Origin: UBA9926 sp913064795
Lineage (GTDB): Bacteria > Pseudomonadota > Gammaproteobacteria > Pseudomonadales > Azotimanducaceae
Length of the DNA stretch: 64,000 nucleotides
Assembly (NCBI GenBank): GCA_045560765.1
Contig: JBJKZD010000009.1
Location: forward strand, 124,001 to 188,000
Reading direction: 5' to 3'
The first letter of the stretch is position 1, and each line of letters opens with the position of its first letter. Shown here in pieces: positions 28,492 to 36,792 of the stretch. The notes beneath the pieces are model-generated. The model had not been told where the DNA came from. It worked only from the letters and a program-made list of their open reading frames with translations, and ran no database searches. The position numbers were made by a program, and so were the translations under genes.

Positions 28492-28572
28492 CGCCGAAAA
28501 CTTCATTCATTCGTCCCTAAAATCGGCTCAGAACCTTGTGCAAAACTTCAAAGCATCTTTTAAACTTGCCGC

Positions 28573-29097
28573 ATGCCGAGAAAGCCTATCCCACAAAGAA
28601 AAACCACGAGTCGCTTAGGGAGTTATTTATTCGGCGTCGGGTCCGGGCTGCTGGTGGCATTGCTCTATACCATTTTTAGTCAAGACGCCACGACCGGTGG
28701 CGCCCCTGTCCAACCTAGGCCCCTTGCGACTGCTCCAGCCCCAGCGCCAGCCTCTGAACAAAAGACGGAGCGGATCGACTGGTCCTTTTATGACCTTTTC
28801 CCACAAGCGGAAGTTTCTACCGTCACTGGCTATCAGCAGGCAAAGCGATCCAATGATCCAAAAACCACCTATCACCTTCAAGCTGGATCATTCAGCGCTG
28901 CTCGAGATGCTGACGAGCGTCGTGCCGAGCTTTTACTCCTTGGCCTGACCGTTTTTATCACCCAAAAAGAGGTCGATGGCAGCCTTTGGCATCGAGTAAT
29001 GATCGGACCCTTCGAATCAGAGACCTATCTCAATCGAGCCCAGACGCTGCTCGCGGCCAACGATGTTTCGTCGATTCCTATCACCGGCGAACCTTGA
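28573..29097 (+). CDS. SPOR-domain cell-division protein (FtsN-like)
   Basis: 174 residues with a short basic cytoplasmic tail, one membrane helix (YLFGVGSGLLVALLYTIF), a proline/alanine-rich linker and a C-terminal SPOR domain (YHLQAGSFSAARDADERRAE through HRVMIGPF) that binds denuded septal glycan. Topology and the YDLFPQ-type motif after the linker (SFYDLFPQAEV) resemble the small FtsN-like proteins encoded beside hslVU in Pseudomonas. A direct division role is inferred. It sits 81 bp behind priA and 48 bp before hslV. Confidence 0.88.
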   Translation: MPRKPIPQRKTTSRLGSYLFGVGSGLLVALLYTIFSQDATTGGAPVQPRPLATAPAPAPASEQKTERIDWSFYDLFPQAEVSTVTGYQQAKRSNDPKTTYHLQAGSFSAARDADERRAELLLLGLTVFITQKEVDGSLWHRVMIGPFESETYLNRAQTLLAANDVSSIPITGEP

Positions 29098-29120
29098 ATT
29101 TTTTTTAATCGGCACCACTT
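29093..29120 (+). promoter_or_regulatory. Possible heat-shock (sigma-32) promoter for hslVU
   Basis: CTTGAA (29093-29098) overlaps the end of the SPOR gene and is followed after 14 bases by CACCACTT (29113-29120), six of eight matches to the CCCCATTT-type -10 element. The spacing is in the sigma-32 range, and the start would fall about 20 bases before the hslV start. hslVU is a heat-shock operon in E. coli, so the position is plausible; the match is only moderate. Confidence 0.33.
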
Positions 29121-29145
29121 CTTGTGATAGATGAGGCGGACCCAT

Positions 29146-29688
29146 ATGGAACAATTTAGAGGCACCACGATTCTTTGCGTTCGACGCGATAATGCTGTGG
29201 TTATCGGCGGAGACGGACAGGTCACTCAGGGTGACACCGTGATGAAGGGCGATGCGCGAAAGGTGCGGCGATTACACAACAACCAAGTCATTGCGGGGTT
29301 CGCCGGCGGCACGGCGGACGCCTTCACTCTATTTGAACGCTTCGAAACCCAGCTGCAAAAACATCAGGGGCACCTTGTCAGAGCGGCCGTGGAACTCGCC
29401 AAAGACTGGCGCAGCGATCGAGCGCTCAGACGCTTGGAGGCATTACTGATTGTCGCGGATGCTTCTCACGCCTTGACCATTACAGGAACAGGCGATGTGA
29501 TCGAGCCCAGCGACGGCATCATGGCCATCGGGTCCGGCGGATCCTACGCAAAGGCAGCCGCCACCGGATTACTCAACCACTCTGATTTGGATGCCGCTGC
29601 CATTGTCGAGGCCAGCCTTGGCATCGCCGCCGATATCTGTATCTACACCAATACGCATCTTACGATTGAATCAATAACCTCCGATTAA
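29146..29688 (+). CDS. hslV: ATP-dependent protease proteolytic subunit HslV
   Basis: 180 residues. Threonine peptidase that forms two stacked hexamers capped by HslU. The catalytic Thr is residue 7 in RGTTILCVRRDN, so a six-residue propeptide (MEQFRG) must be removed; the short-leader E. coli form starts directly with Thr. VVIGGDGQVTQGDTVMKG and GFAGGTADAFTLFERFE are family signatures, and DGIMAIGSGGSYA is near the C-terminus. ATG 29146 has an AGGCGGA ribosome site. It lies 20 bp ahead of hslU. Confidence 0.97.
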   Translation: MEQFRGTTILCVRRDNAVVIGGDGQVTQGDTVMKGDARKVRRLHNNQVIAGFAGGTADAFTLFERFETQLQKHQGHLVRAAVELAKDWRSDRALRRLEALLIVADASHALTITGTGDVIEPSDGIMAIGSGGSYAKAAATGLLNHSDLDAAAIVEASLGIAADICIYTNTHLTIESITSD

Positions 29689-29708
29689 ACCAGGTTAAGG
29701 AAGCCGCT

Positions 29709-31043
29709 ATGACCAGCATGACGCCCCGAGAAATCGTTCACGAGCTCGGCAAACACATCATTGGTCAAGAGGATGCCAAGCGCGCAGTCGCGATTGCACT
29801 TCGCAATCGATGGCGGCGCCAACAGCTCGCCCCGGAACTGATGCAAGAGATTTCCCCAAAAAATATCTTGATGATTGGTCCCACGGGGGTTGGTAAAACT
29901 GAAATCGCTCGGCGCTTAGCACGGCTGGCAGATGCACCCTTCATTAAAGTGGAAGCAACCAAATTCACCGAGGTCGGCTATGTTGGGCGAGACGTTGAAT
30001 CCATTATTCGTGATTTAACTGAGTCTGCTTTTAAGATGTTGCGAGACAAACTGATTAACGAGGCAAAGCCTCGAGCCGAAGATAAAGCAGAGGAACGCAT
30101 TCTGGATGCGCTGTTACCCGCCGCTAGAGATGAGCCCGCTTCATCCGATCACAATAATTCAACCCGGCAGCTTCTGAGAAAAAAACTACGGGAAGGTGCT
30201 CTAGACGAAAAAGAAATCGATATCGAGGTCCAGCCGTCCAAAGTAGGCGTCGAGATCATGGCGCCTCCTGGCATGGAAGAGATGACCAGCCAGCTTCAAA
30301 GCCTGTTTTCCAATATGGCCCCCACCAACAAAAAGCGGCAGAGACTCACGGTCAAAGCCGCACTTAAAGCGCTCCACGAGGAAGAAGCCAGTCAATTGAT
30401 TGATGAAGATCAGCTGCGCCAAGCCACGGCAGATGCAGTCGAGCAAACAGGGATCGTCTTTATCGATGAAATCGATAAAATTGCCAAAGGAAGTTCCCAA
30501 TCAGGCGGTGATGTCTCGAGAGAGGGAGTGCAGAGAGACCTGCTCCCACTGATTGAAGGTTCCAATGTATCAACCAAATACGGCATGATTCGCACCGATC
30601 ATATTTTATTTATCGCCTCCGGCGCCTTTCATCTCAGTCAACCCTCTGATCTCATTCCTGAAATGCAAGGTCGGTTACCCATTCGAGTTGAACTCGCACC
30701 CCTGACGGTCCAAGATTTTGAACGGATCCTAGCAGAGCCGGATTTTTCTTTGACGGAACAATATACTCACCTGATGCAGACCGAAAATGTAGGTCTGGAG
30801 TTCACCGACTCCGGACTACACGCGATCGCAACCATCGCTTGGCAGGTCAATGAGCGCATTGAAAACATTGGCGCCAGACGCTTACACACGGTCATGGAAA
30901 AACTCCTCGAAGAGATCTCATTCGAAGCCACCGATTTCTCATTTGAGAATGACAATCACACCGTGATCATCGATGACGCCTTTGTCAAAAGGCAGCTGTC
31001 CGATCTTGCGACCGATGATGACCTTTCAAGGTATATCCTTTAG
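29709..31043 (+). CDS. hslU: ATP-dependent protease ATPase subunit HslU
   Basis: 444 residues. AAA+ unfoldase that feeds substrates into HslV. Walker A is GPTGVGKTE (about residues 57-65), the pore loop is KVEATKFTEVGYVGRDVES, Walker B is GIVFIDEIDKIA, and the sensor 2 region is ENIGARRLHTVMEKLLEEIS. The variable I-domain lies between (residues ~110-230). The C-terminus DDLSRYIL ends with the hydrophobic residues that insert into HslV. AAGGA lies eight bases before the ATG. Confidence 0.97.
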   Translation: MTSMTPREIVHELGKHIIGQEDAKRAVAIALRNRWRRQQLAPELMQEISPKNILMIGPTGVGKTEIARRLARLADAPFIKVEATKFTEVGYVGRDVESIIRDLTESAFKMLRDKLINEAKPRAEDKAEERILDALLPAARDEPASSDHNNSTRQLLRKKLREGALDEKEIDIEVQPSKVGVEIMAPPGMEEMTSQLQSLFSNMAPTNKKRQRLTVKAALKALHEEEASQLIDEDQLRQATADAVEQTGIVFIDEIDKIAKGSSQSGGDVSREGVQRDLLPLIEGSNVSTKYGMIRTDHILFIASGAFHLSQPSDLIPEMQGRLPIRVELAPLTVQDFERILAEPDFSLTEQYTHLMQTENVGLEFTDSGLHAIATIAWQVNERIENIGARRLHTVMEKLLEEISFEATDFSFENDNHTVIIDDAFVKRQLSDLATDDDLSRYIL

Positions 31044-31051
31044 GCACTGAT

Positions 31052-31417
31052 TTGAAACCCACTGAAGTCAAAATTCACAAGAAATCGGCCACGTTATCGT
31101 TGCATTATTCCGATGGTACCTTCTCGCTGTCCGCGGAATTTTTAAGGGTGCACTCTCCCTCAGCCGAGGTTCAAGGACATGGTCCTGGCCAATCGGTCTT
31201 GCAGGTCGGCAAGCGACTTGTCACCTTTAAGGATGTCATTCCACAAGGCCATTACGCCCTTAAAATTATTTTTTCCGATGGGCATGATTCCGGGATTTAT
31301 AGCTGGGCCTATCTGAGAGGTCTCTGCGATGATCAAGAGCAGTATTGGCAGCGCTATTTGGAACAGCTCAAGGTAAACAATGCCTCACGCGACCCTCAGT
31401 TTATCGCGCTCAATTAA
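31052..31417 (+). CDS. DUF971 (gamma-butyrobetaine hydroxylase N-terminal-like) protein
   Basis: 121 residues. Single DUF971 domain, recognised by SLHYSDGTFSLSAEFLRVHS at the N-terminus, the central FKDVIPQGHYALKIIFSDGH and the SGIYSWAYLRGLCDD block. Proteins of this family lie beside hslU in many gammaproteobacteria and the fold has been linked to iron-sulfur/zinc sites, but its function is unproven. The start is TTG 31052, eight bases after hslU, with no strong ribosome site; no nearer ATG preserves the domain. Likely translated as part of the hslVU transcript. Confidence 0.86.
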   Translation: MKPTEVKIHKKSATLSLHYSDGTFSLSAEFLRVHSPSAEVQGHGPGQSVLQVGKRLVTFKDVIPQGHYALKIIFSDGHDSGIYSWAYLRGLCDDQEQYWQRYLEQLKVNNASRDPQFIALN

Positions 31418-31475
31418 CGCGCCTTTGGAAGCAGGCGTGTACAATGGTCTCGAGCTTCTTTTCGCTTGATGCACT

Positions 31476-32264
31476 ATGACAGAAGAAAACACCCATTTCG
31501 GATTCACAGAGGTCCCCAAAACCGAAAAAGCGGAGCGGGTCGCCCAGGTTTTTAAGCAGGTTGCAGACCAATACGACATCATGAACGATGTCATGTCTCT
31601 GGGCACCCATCGCTTAATGAAGCGCATGGCCGTGGAGGCCACTCGGGCTCGGCCCGGAGACACGGTCTTGGATCTTGCCGGGGGTACTGGAGACCTGTCT
31701 CTACTGCTTGCTGAACGAGTCGGCAGCAATGGCACGGTGCTGCTGTGTGACATTAATGCTGCAATGCTTGATGTTGGCCGAGACCGCCTGATCGATCAGG
31801 GATACAGCGATGTTCGTTTGGTTCAGGGGGACGCCGAATGTCTGCCCGTGGCCGATGCCAGTTTAAACGCTGCAATCATTGGATTTGGACTTCGTAATGT
31901 CACCGATAAGGATCAGGCCCTCCGAGCTATCAGAGCCGCCCTAATTCCAGGAGCACGGCTTGTCATTCTCGAGTTCTCTAAACTTCAAATACCTGCCTTG
32001 GTCCCCGCTTACAACGCCTTCTCATCAATTTGGCCCAAGGTCGGACAATGGCTAACGGGTGATGCGGCACCTTACCAATATCTCATTGAATCTATTGCCA
32101 TGCATCCCGATCAGGAAACCCTAGCGTCGATGATGCGCGAGGCCGGATTTGTGGGTGTCGGCTACAGTAATCTGGGTGGCGGCGTCGCTGCAATGCACTA
32201 TGGCGAGGCTCCCATGCCTGGAGCGGCTTCAACCTCTCAGAGCCCCGATACGAGCGTTGGATGA
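31476..32264 (+). CDS. ubiE: Ubiquinone/menaquinone C-methyltransferase UbiE
   Basis: 262 residues. SAM-dependent methyltransferase that adds the C2 methyl group in ubiquinone (and C-methyl in menaquinone) synthesis. The N-terminal THFGFTEVP and VFKQVADQYDIMNDVMSLGT are diagnostic. LDLAGGTGDLSLLLAERVG is the SAM loop, and IGFGLRNVTDKDQALRAIR and LEFSKLQIPALVPAYNAFS follow. The C-terminus has a ~20-residue tail rich in Ala/Ser/Pro beyond the usual end. Its stop overlaps the ubiB start (ATGA); the gene ubiJ that usually separates them is absent. Confidence 0.96.
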   Translation: MTEENTHFGFTEVPKTEKAERVAQVFKQVADQYDIMNDVMSLGTHRLMKRMAVEATRARPGDTVLDLAGGTGDLSLLLAERVGSNGTVLLCDINAAMLDVGRDRLIDQGYSDVRLVQGDAECLPVADASLNAAIIGFGLRNVTDKDQALRAIRAALIPGARLVILEFSKLQIPALVPAYNAFSSIWPKVGQWLTGDAAPYQYLIESIAMHPDQETLASMMREAGFVGVGYSNLGGGVAAMHYGEAPMPGAASTSQSPDTSVG

Positions 32265-33907
32265 AACCCCTTAGACTTTCCATCAAACGTTTGCTGCGTG
32301 TCGCCATCGTTTTCGGAAAGTATCGCCTCGACCGGCTGATACCGCTGGGCCCGGATCTCTCTTTACTCCTGAAAATGGCGCTTTTACCCTTAAGGGTAAG
32401 AACGGCACCCCATCCTAATGTCGGGGTTGACCTTAAACTCGCGCTCATCGAACTCGGACCTGCCTTCATCAAGCTCGGTCAGCTGCTATCGACCCGACGA
32501 GATCTCCTGCCCAACGACATAGCCGATGAACTAGAGACCCTCCAAGACCAAGTCCCTGCATTTGAATCCGAAGTTGCTGTTGCGCTAATCGAAACCAGTT
32601 TAGAAAGACCGCTTGCCGGGATATTTAAACACTTTGACCCCAAACCATTGGCCTCTGCATCCATTGCCCAAGTTCATACCGCCGAACTCGACAGCGGCGA
32701 ATCCGTGGTCATTAAGATCAGGCGCCCTGATATTACAGAGCGTGTCTTGGAGGACCTCCAGATTTTAGAGAGCTTGGCGGCGCTGACGGATCGGCGTTGG
32801 ACGCAAGCTCAACGACTTCATCTACCCCGGGTGATCAAAGACTATCAAAATGTGATCCTGGCTGAACTTGATTTCGAGCAAGAAGCCCAGAATACGATCA
32901 AGCTTCGAGCACTGTGGCTCGATCGCGGCAAACTCTACGTACCCAAAATATACCCGGATCTAACCCGAGAAAACCTTCTGGTCATGGAACGAGTCGAGGG
33001 CACGGTAGTCAGTCACAAAGACCAGTTGATCGATCAAGGCGTCAACCTCGAACGGCTGGCCAACTTAGGCGTTGAAATATTCTTCACCCAAGTTTTTGAG
33101 GACAATTTTTTTCACGCGGACATGCACCCTGGCAACATTCTCGTTGACACGTCAAACCCCTCCGAACCAACTTATATCGCGCTGGACTGTGCAATTATCG
33201 GCTCACTGACCCGCGCAGATCGCAATTATTTGGCCCGCAATATCACCGCTTTTTTTAACGAGGATTATTTAGACATCGCCGAAGCTCACGTTGACAGTGG
33301 CTGGGTCCCGGCCCATGTCGACGTTACAGAATTTGAGCGCGTCATTCGCCAGGTGTGCGCGCCGCTCTTTGGTAAAAAGATGGCGGAGATCGAATTTGGC
33401 AAGCTGCTGATCTCGCTTTTTAGTGCCGCCGCCGATTTTGAAATGGAAGTGCAACCGCAGCTCATTCTCTTGCAAAAAACGCTCCTCAACATAGAGGGCA
33501 TCGGACGACACCTTTACGGAGAACTCGATCTTTGGACCACTGCCGCGCCGTTCATGCTCGATTGGCAACGTCAAAAAAAGGCCTTGCCCCATTTGCTAAA
33601 AGAAATCCAAAGGATCGGACCCGAGCTCCTCCAAGAGTTGCCCGATCTCCCAAGGAATCTACTGTTAGCTTCGCGGAGGATCGAGCGGCTCAGTGAAGCA
33701 ATGCGAAGACAAAACCAACAAATTCAGCGCCTTGAACTCAAACGATCTATCCAGCATGAAGATCGGAGCAGAGCGATCCTTTTTCTCAGCGCGGCGGGCG
33801 CCTGTGCGACAGCCCTCTTGACCCTTGAGAGCCCGGGGATGACCTTGCTTTGGCCAGTGGTCATCGGACTGGGACTTACTGGCGCCTACTATCTGATCAA
33901 ATCCTAG
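32261..33907 (+). CDS. ubiB: Ubiquinone biosynthesis regulatory kinase-like protein UbiB
   Basis: 548 residues. ABC1/ADCK-family atypical kinase/ATPase needed for ubiquinone assembly at the inner membrane. The signature KLGQLLSTRRDLLP (KxGQ motif), the Ala-rich loop PLASASIAQVHTAEL, the metal-binding FFHADMHPGNILVD and the ALDCAIIGSL motif are all present. Two hydrophobic segments at the extreme C-terminus (AILFLSAAGACATALLTL and LLWPVVIGLGLTGAYYLI) form the membrane anchor. Coupled to ubiE by a four-base overlap and followed by hisI after nine bases. Confidence 0.96.
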   Translation: MKPLRLSIKRLLRVAIVFGKYRLDRLIPLGPDLSLLLKMALLPLRVRTAPHPNVGVDLKLALIELGPAFIKLGQLLSTRRDLLPNDIADELETLQDQVPAFESEVAVALIETSLERPLAGIFKHFDPKPLASASIAQVHTAELDSGESVVIKIRRPDITERVLEDLQILESLAALTDRRWTQAQRLHLPRVIKDYQNVILAELDFEQEAQNTIKLRALWLDRGKLYVPKIYPDLTRENLLVMERVEGTVVSHKDQLIDQGVNLERLANLGVEIFFTQVFEDNFFHADMHPGNILVDTSNPSEPTYIALDCAIIGSLTRADRNYLARNITAFFNEDYLDIAEAHVDSGWVPAHVDVTEFERVIRQVCAPLFGKKMAEIEFGKLLISLFSAAADFEMEVQPQLILLQKTLLNIEGIGRHLYGELDLWTTAAPFMLDWQRQKKALPHLLKEIQRIGPELLQELPDLPRNLLLASRRIERLSEAMRRQNQQIQRLELKRSIQHEDRSRAILFLSAAGACATALLTLESPGMTLLWPVVIGLGLTGAYYLIKS

Positions 33908-33916
33908 GAGCTTGCC

Positions 33917-34315
33917 ATGACTGAAACCAATTTCTTAGAGGCACTCACATTCGATGACGCGGGTCTCATTCCAGCGATCGCTAAGGACCATTCCAGTGGT
34001 TTGGTGCTGATGGTGGCCTGGATGGATCGAACTGCCGTGACCAAAACCGTCGATACCGGCATCGTTCATTACTTCTCGCGATCTAGACAAAAAATTTGGC
34101 AAAAAGGCGAAACTTCAGGACACACTCAAGAGGTCGTCAGCCTTCATCTCGACTGTGACGGTGATGTGTTATTATTGCAGGTCAAACAGGCTGGCGGGAT
34201 CGCCTGTCACACCGGACGCGCCAGCTGCTTCTACCGTCAACTCATCGACGGCAGATGGACCGAGACCGAAGCGCCCATCAAAGATCCAGCGGAGATCTAT
34301 CCCAATGAGTCATGA
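33917..34315 (+). CDS. hisI: Phosphoribosyl-AMP cyclohydrolase HisI
   Basis: 132 residues. Third step of histidine synthesis: opens the adenine ring of PR-AMP. Signatures are MVAWMDRTAVTKTVDTGIVH, YFSRSRQKIWQKGETSGHTQ and the zinc/metal residues in LDCDGDVLLLQVKQ and ACHTGRASCFYR. It is a stand-alone cyclohydrolase, not fused to the pyrophosphohydrolase as in E. coli. GGAG lies six bases before ATG 33917. The 3' end overlaps hisE by 11 bp. Confidence 0.96.
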   Translation: MTETNFLEALTFDDAGLIPAIAKDHSSGLVLMVAWMDRTAVTKTVDTGIVHYFSRSRQKIWQKGETSGHTQEVVSLHLDCDGDVLLLQVKQAGGIACHTGRASCFYRQLIDGRWTETEAPIKDPAEIYPNES

Positions 34316-34646
34316 GCTCGAACAATTGTTTGAAATCATTCAATCCCGACGGGGGGGGGATCCAACCGCCTCCTACGTTGCGAGCCTTGAAAGGGCCGGG
34401 TTGGATAAGATTCTCGAAAAAATTGGCGAGGAGGCCGTTGAACTCATTATTGCTGCGAAGACGGTGGATCCAATGCAACAGAAGAAATCGTTAGTCTCTG
34501 AGACCGCAGACCTCTGGTTTCATACCTTGGTCTTATTGGCGCATAATGGGATCACACCAACCGAGGTTTTCTCCGAGCTCAAGCGTCGAGAAGGCACTTC
34601 TGGAATCGAGGAGAAACGTTCTCGACCGACAAACAAAGAGGATTAA
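34305..34646 (+). CDS. hisE: Phosphoribosyl-ATP pyrophosphatase HisE
   Basis: 113 residues. Second step of histidine synthesis: PR-ATP to PR-AMP plus pyrophosphate, via an all-alpha MazG-like fold. EKIGEEAVELIIAAK carries the metal-binding glutamates and SETADLWFHTLVLLAHNG the downstream Glu/Asp. ATG 34305 (MSHELEQLFEIIQSR) overlaps the end of hisI. A run of nine G at 34351-34359 encodes the R-R-G-G loop, and the frame is intact as read. Followed by tatA after three bases. Confidence 0.96.
   Translation: MSHELEQLFEIIQSRRGGDPTASYVASLERAGLDKILEKIGEEAVELIIAAKTVDPMQQKKSLVSETADLWFHTLVLLAHNGITPTEVFSELKRREGTSGIEEKRSRPTNKED
34351..34359 (+). repeat. Nine-base G homopolymer inside hisE
   Basis: A run of nine consecutive G residues falls about 47 bases into hisE, ahead of all catalytic residues. 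Slippage by one base would truncate HisE. As given, the frame is intact. Confidence 0.9.
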
Positions 34647-34649
34647 TCC

Positions 34650-34856
34650 ATGCCGGGACCCACAGAACTGATTATCATCTTACTCATTTTACTGCTCATA
34701 TTTGGGACCAAGAAACTGCGTTCCCTGGGCGGAGATTTAGGATCAGCGATCAAAGGCTTTAAAAACGCGGTCTCTGATGACGCCGCGGCCGAACAAACCC
34801 CCGAGAAGGCCAGCGCATCTCAAACCTCTGAAAGCCCTGAGACTGATAAGCCCTAA
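34650..34856 (+). CDS. tatA: Sec-independent protein translocase subunit TatA
   Basis: 68 residues. Oligomerises to form the export pathway for folded twin-arginine substrates. An N-terminal membrane helix (TELIIILLILLLIFGTKKL) ends in the F-G-x-x-K-L hinge, followed by the amphipathic helix with GGDLGSAIKGFKNAV and an acidic Ser/Glu-rich tail. The first residues MPGPTEL place a Glu in the helix as in TatA. First of the tatABC genes, three bases behind hisE. Confidence 0.95.
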   Translation: MPGPTELIIILLILLLIFGTKKLRSLGGDLGSAIKGFKNAVSDDAAAEQTPEKASASQTSESPETDKP

Positions 34857-34860
34857 TACC

Positions 34861-35202
34861 ATGTTTGACATTGGTTTTCCCGAACTAGTGATCATAGGAT
34901 TGGTTTGTCTTATTGTCATTGGACCCGAACAACTGCCGGGTGCCCTGCGTTCTATCGTGCTGACGGTCGGACGTTTTAAACGCGGGTTTAACGAAGTGCG
35001 AGCCGATATCGAACGCGGCATCGGTGCAGACGAGATCAAACAGCAGCTTCACAACGAAGCCATCTTAAAAGAAATTGAAAGATCAAAGCAGTTCATCAAA
35101 GACACGACTCAAGATGTGACCGAGCTTGCGTCAAAAGAGACAGCGGCGATGGCTCAATCAGCTCAACCTCCGAAATCATCTCGAGTCCCTGATGCCGAAT
35201 AA
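34861..35202 (+). CDS. tatB: Sec-independent protein translocase subunit TatB
   Basis: 113 residues. Binds TatC and helps receive twin-arginine signal peptides. Diagnostic N-terminus MFDIGFPELVIIGLVCLIVI followed by GPEQLPGALRSI, with the conserved F-D-I-G-F-x-E-L and G-P-E/x-x-L-P motifs. An amphipathic helix and a charged coiled tail follow. ATG 34861 is the family start; an in-frame upstream extension to 34777 lies inside tatA. It overlaps tatC by 11 bp. Confidence 0.95.
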   Translation: MFDIGFPELVIIGLVCLIVIGPEQLPGALRSIVLTVGRFKRGFNEVRADIERGIGADEIKQQLHNEAILKEIERSKQFIKDTTQDVTELASKETAAMAQSAQPPKSSRVPDAE

Positions 35203-35974
35203 CGCTGATCCGATCGACCAGGAAGCAGCGGACGGAGAGGGGCAACCCTTAGTCGAGCACTTAATCGAACTACGAAGCCGATTGTTAAAGTGCGTCGGCT
35301 TCGTCATGATCATTTTTGTACCCTTGTTCTTGTTTGCAAACGATATCTACAGCTATATCTCAGCACCCCTTCGCGCTTTTTTACCGGCTGATGCAACCAT
35401 GATAGCGACTGAGGTTGCGTCACCTTTTCTAACGCCTTTCAAGCTTACCCTCGTGCTATCAATTTTTATGGCCATCCCTTTTATTCTGCATCAGGTTTGG
35501 GCGTTCATCGCACCCGGCTTGTACAGTAACGAAAAGAAAATGGCGGGCCCACTGCTGATTTCGAGCGTGGTTCTTTTTTATGTCGGCATGGCCTTCGCCT
35601 ACTTTGTGGTGTTTCCTCTGATCTTTGCCTTCTTCACCGGCGTCGCGCCCGAGGGGGTGACCATCATGACCGACATCAATCGCTATCTAGATTTTGTATT
35701 AAAGTTATTTTTCGCTTTCGGGATCGCCTTTGAAATTCCCATCGCTGCCATGCTCATGGTTTGGAGCGGCGCCACAACCACTGCCCAGCTGAAGGCAAAA
35801 CGCGCCTACGTGATCGTGGGCTGCTTTGTCGTCGGAATGCTGTTGACACCTCCAGACGTTGTTTCCCAGATACTCTTGGCAGTGCCTATGTGGCTGCTTT
35901 TCGAAGCCGGTATTTTAATGGCGGATCTCTTTTTATCTGAGAAAGCGTCTCAGCTCGATTCCGAGGAGGTTTAG
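35192..35974 (+). CDS. tatC: Sec-independent protein translocase subunit TatC
   Basis: 260 residues with six membrane helices. Core receptor for twin-arginine signal peptides. HLIELRSRLLKCVGFVMI is the conserved N-terminal cytoplasmic motif, AFIAPGLYSNEKKMAGPLL the first cytoplasmic loop carrying the conserved Glu, and AKRAYVIVGCFVVGMLLTPP with DVVSQILLAVPMWLLFE the C-terminal helices. ATG 35192 is chosen because MPNNADPID leads directly into the amphipathic start. Last gene of the hisIE-tatABC run. Confidence 0.96.
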   Translation: MPNNADPIDQEAADGEGQPLVEHLIELRSRLLKCVGFVMIIFVPLFLFANDIYSYISAPLRAFLPADATMIATEVASPFLTPFKLTLVLSIFMAIPFILHQVWAFIAPGLYSNEKKMAGPLLISSVVLFYVGMAFAYFVVFPLIFAFFTGVAPEGVTIMTDINRYLDFVLKLFFAFGIAFEIPIAAMLMVWSGATTTAQLKAKRAYVIVGCFVVGMLLTPPDVVSQILLAVPMWLLFEAGILMADLFLSEKASQLDSEEV

Positions 35975-36254
35975 CACCGGGTCTCTTGCGCCTTGAGAAA
36001 CCCAATGACCCTGGATCGACCCTGATACAACACAGATTGATCGCATTGATGCTCAATCGCTGGTTTGGCCTATCCAATCCCCTTAACCACGTGTATCGAT
36101 TGCGCTTCACCCTTGCCGCTAATCTGGGACATAAACCACAGCCCTGCATCCGGCGCACAGTGATCGGTTAGGCTGTTGAACATGTGCTGAAGGTGATTTG
36201 AAAAACTTGGACGGGCTTGTTGAGAATCGCTAGCGCCGAGAGTTCAGGACGGAG

Positions 36255-36689
36255 TCAGGTCGACAAGAGAAAAGTGACCGGCCCATCGTTGACTAAGCTC
36301 ACTTGCATATCTGCACCAAAGCGGCCGGTTTCAACGGGCAACACCTTCATCGCCTCTCGAACAAAATAATCAAATAAGACTTCGGCCTCACTGGGCGCCA
36401 TGGCGGCTGAAAACGACGGTCTTAAACCCTTATGGGTGTCGGCTGCCAAGGTGAACTGAGACACAAGCAGAACACTTCCTCCCACTGCATTCACGTCAAG
36501 ATTCATATGCCCTGCTGGGTCATTGAACACTCGATAGCGTGTGACCTTATGAAGCAGCTTGTCCGCGGTTGCAGCAGTGTCGGTTCGCTCAATGCCAAGG
36601 AAAACCAGCAGCCCTTGACCGATCTCCCCCACGACCCGCTCATTAACGGCAACACTGGCCGAAGCGACCCGCTGAATCAGCGCTTTCAA
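36255..36689 (-). CDS. dtd: D-aminoacyl-tRNA deacylase Dtd
   Basis: 144 residues. Hydrolyses D-aminoacyl-tRNAs (and glycyl-tRNA-Ala) to keep translation homochiral. ALIQRVASASVAVNERVVGE is the family N-terminus. GGSVLLVSQFTLAADTHKG contains the catalytic S-Q-x-T stretch, and the Gly-cisPro motif is NDGPVTFLL. TTG 36689 is chosen: it aligns with E. coli Dtd (145 residues) and GAAGGGA lies four bases upstream, whereas the frame to 36764 adds a Cys-rich segment unlike the family. It lies 103 bp downstream of typA on the same strand. Confidence 0.93.
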   Translation of the reverse strand: MKALIQRVASASVAVNERVVGEIGQGLLVFLGIERTDTAATADKLLHKVTRYRVFNDPAGHMNLDVNAVGGSVLLVSQFTLAADTHKGLRPSFSAAMAPSEAEVLFDYFVREAMKVLPVETGRFGADMQVSLVNDGPVTFLLST

Positions 36690-36792
36690 AGATCCCTTCC
36701 GCCATCTGTTTTGATCCGTTGTAATTTCGCTGCAGGGGCAGGCTTCAGATTGATGTTCGGACAAGCGCGACCAGCAGAGAAAAACAGATCCA

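Noticed and set aside
35975..36254. Short frames between tatC and dtd (for example 61 codons from 35986)
   Set aside because: No ribosome site or family match; the gap is 280 bp and shows no clear terminator or RNA gene.
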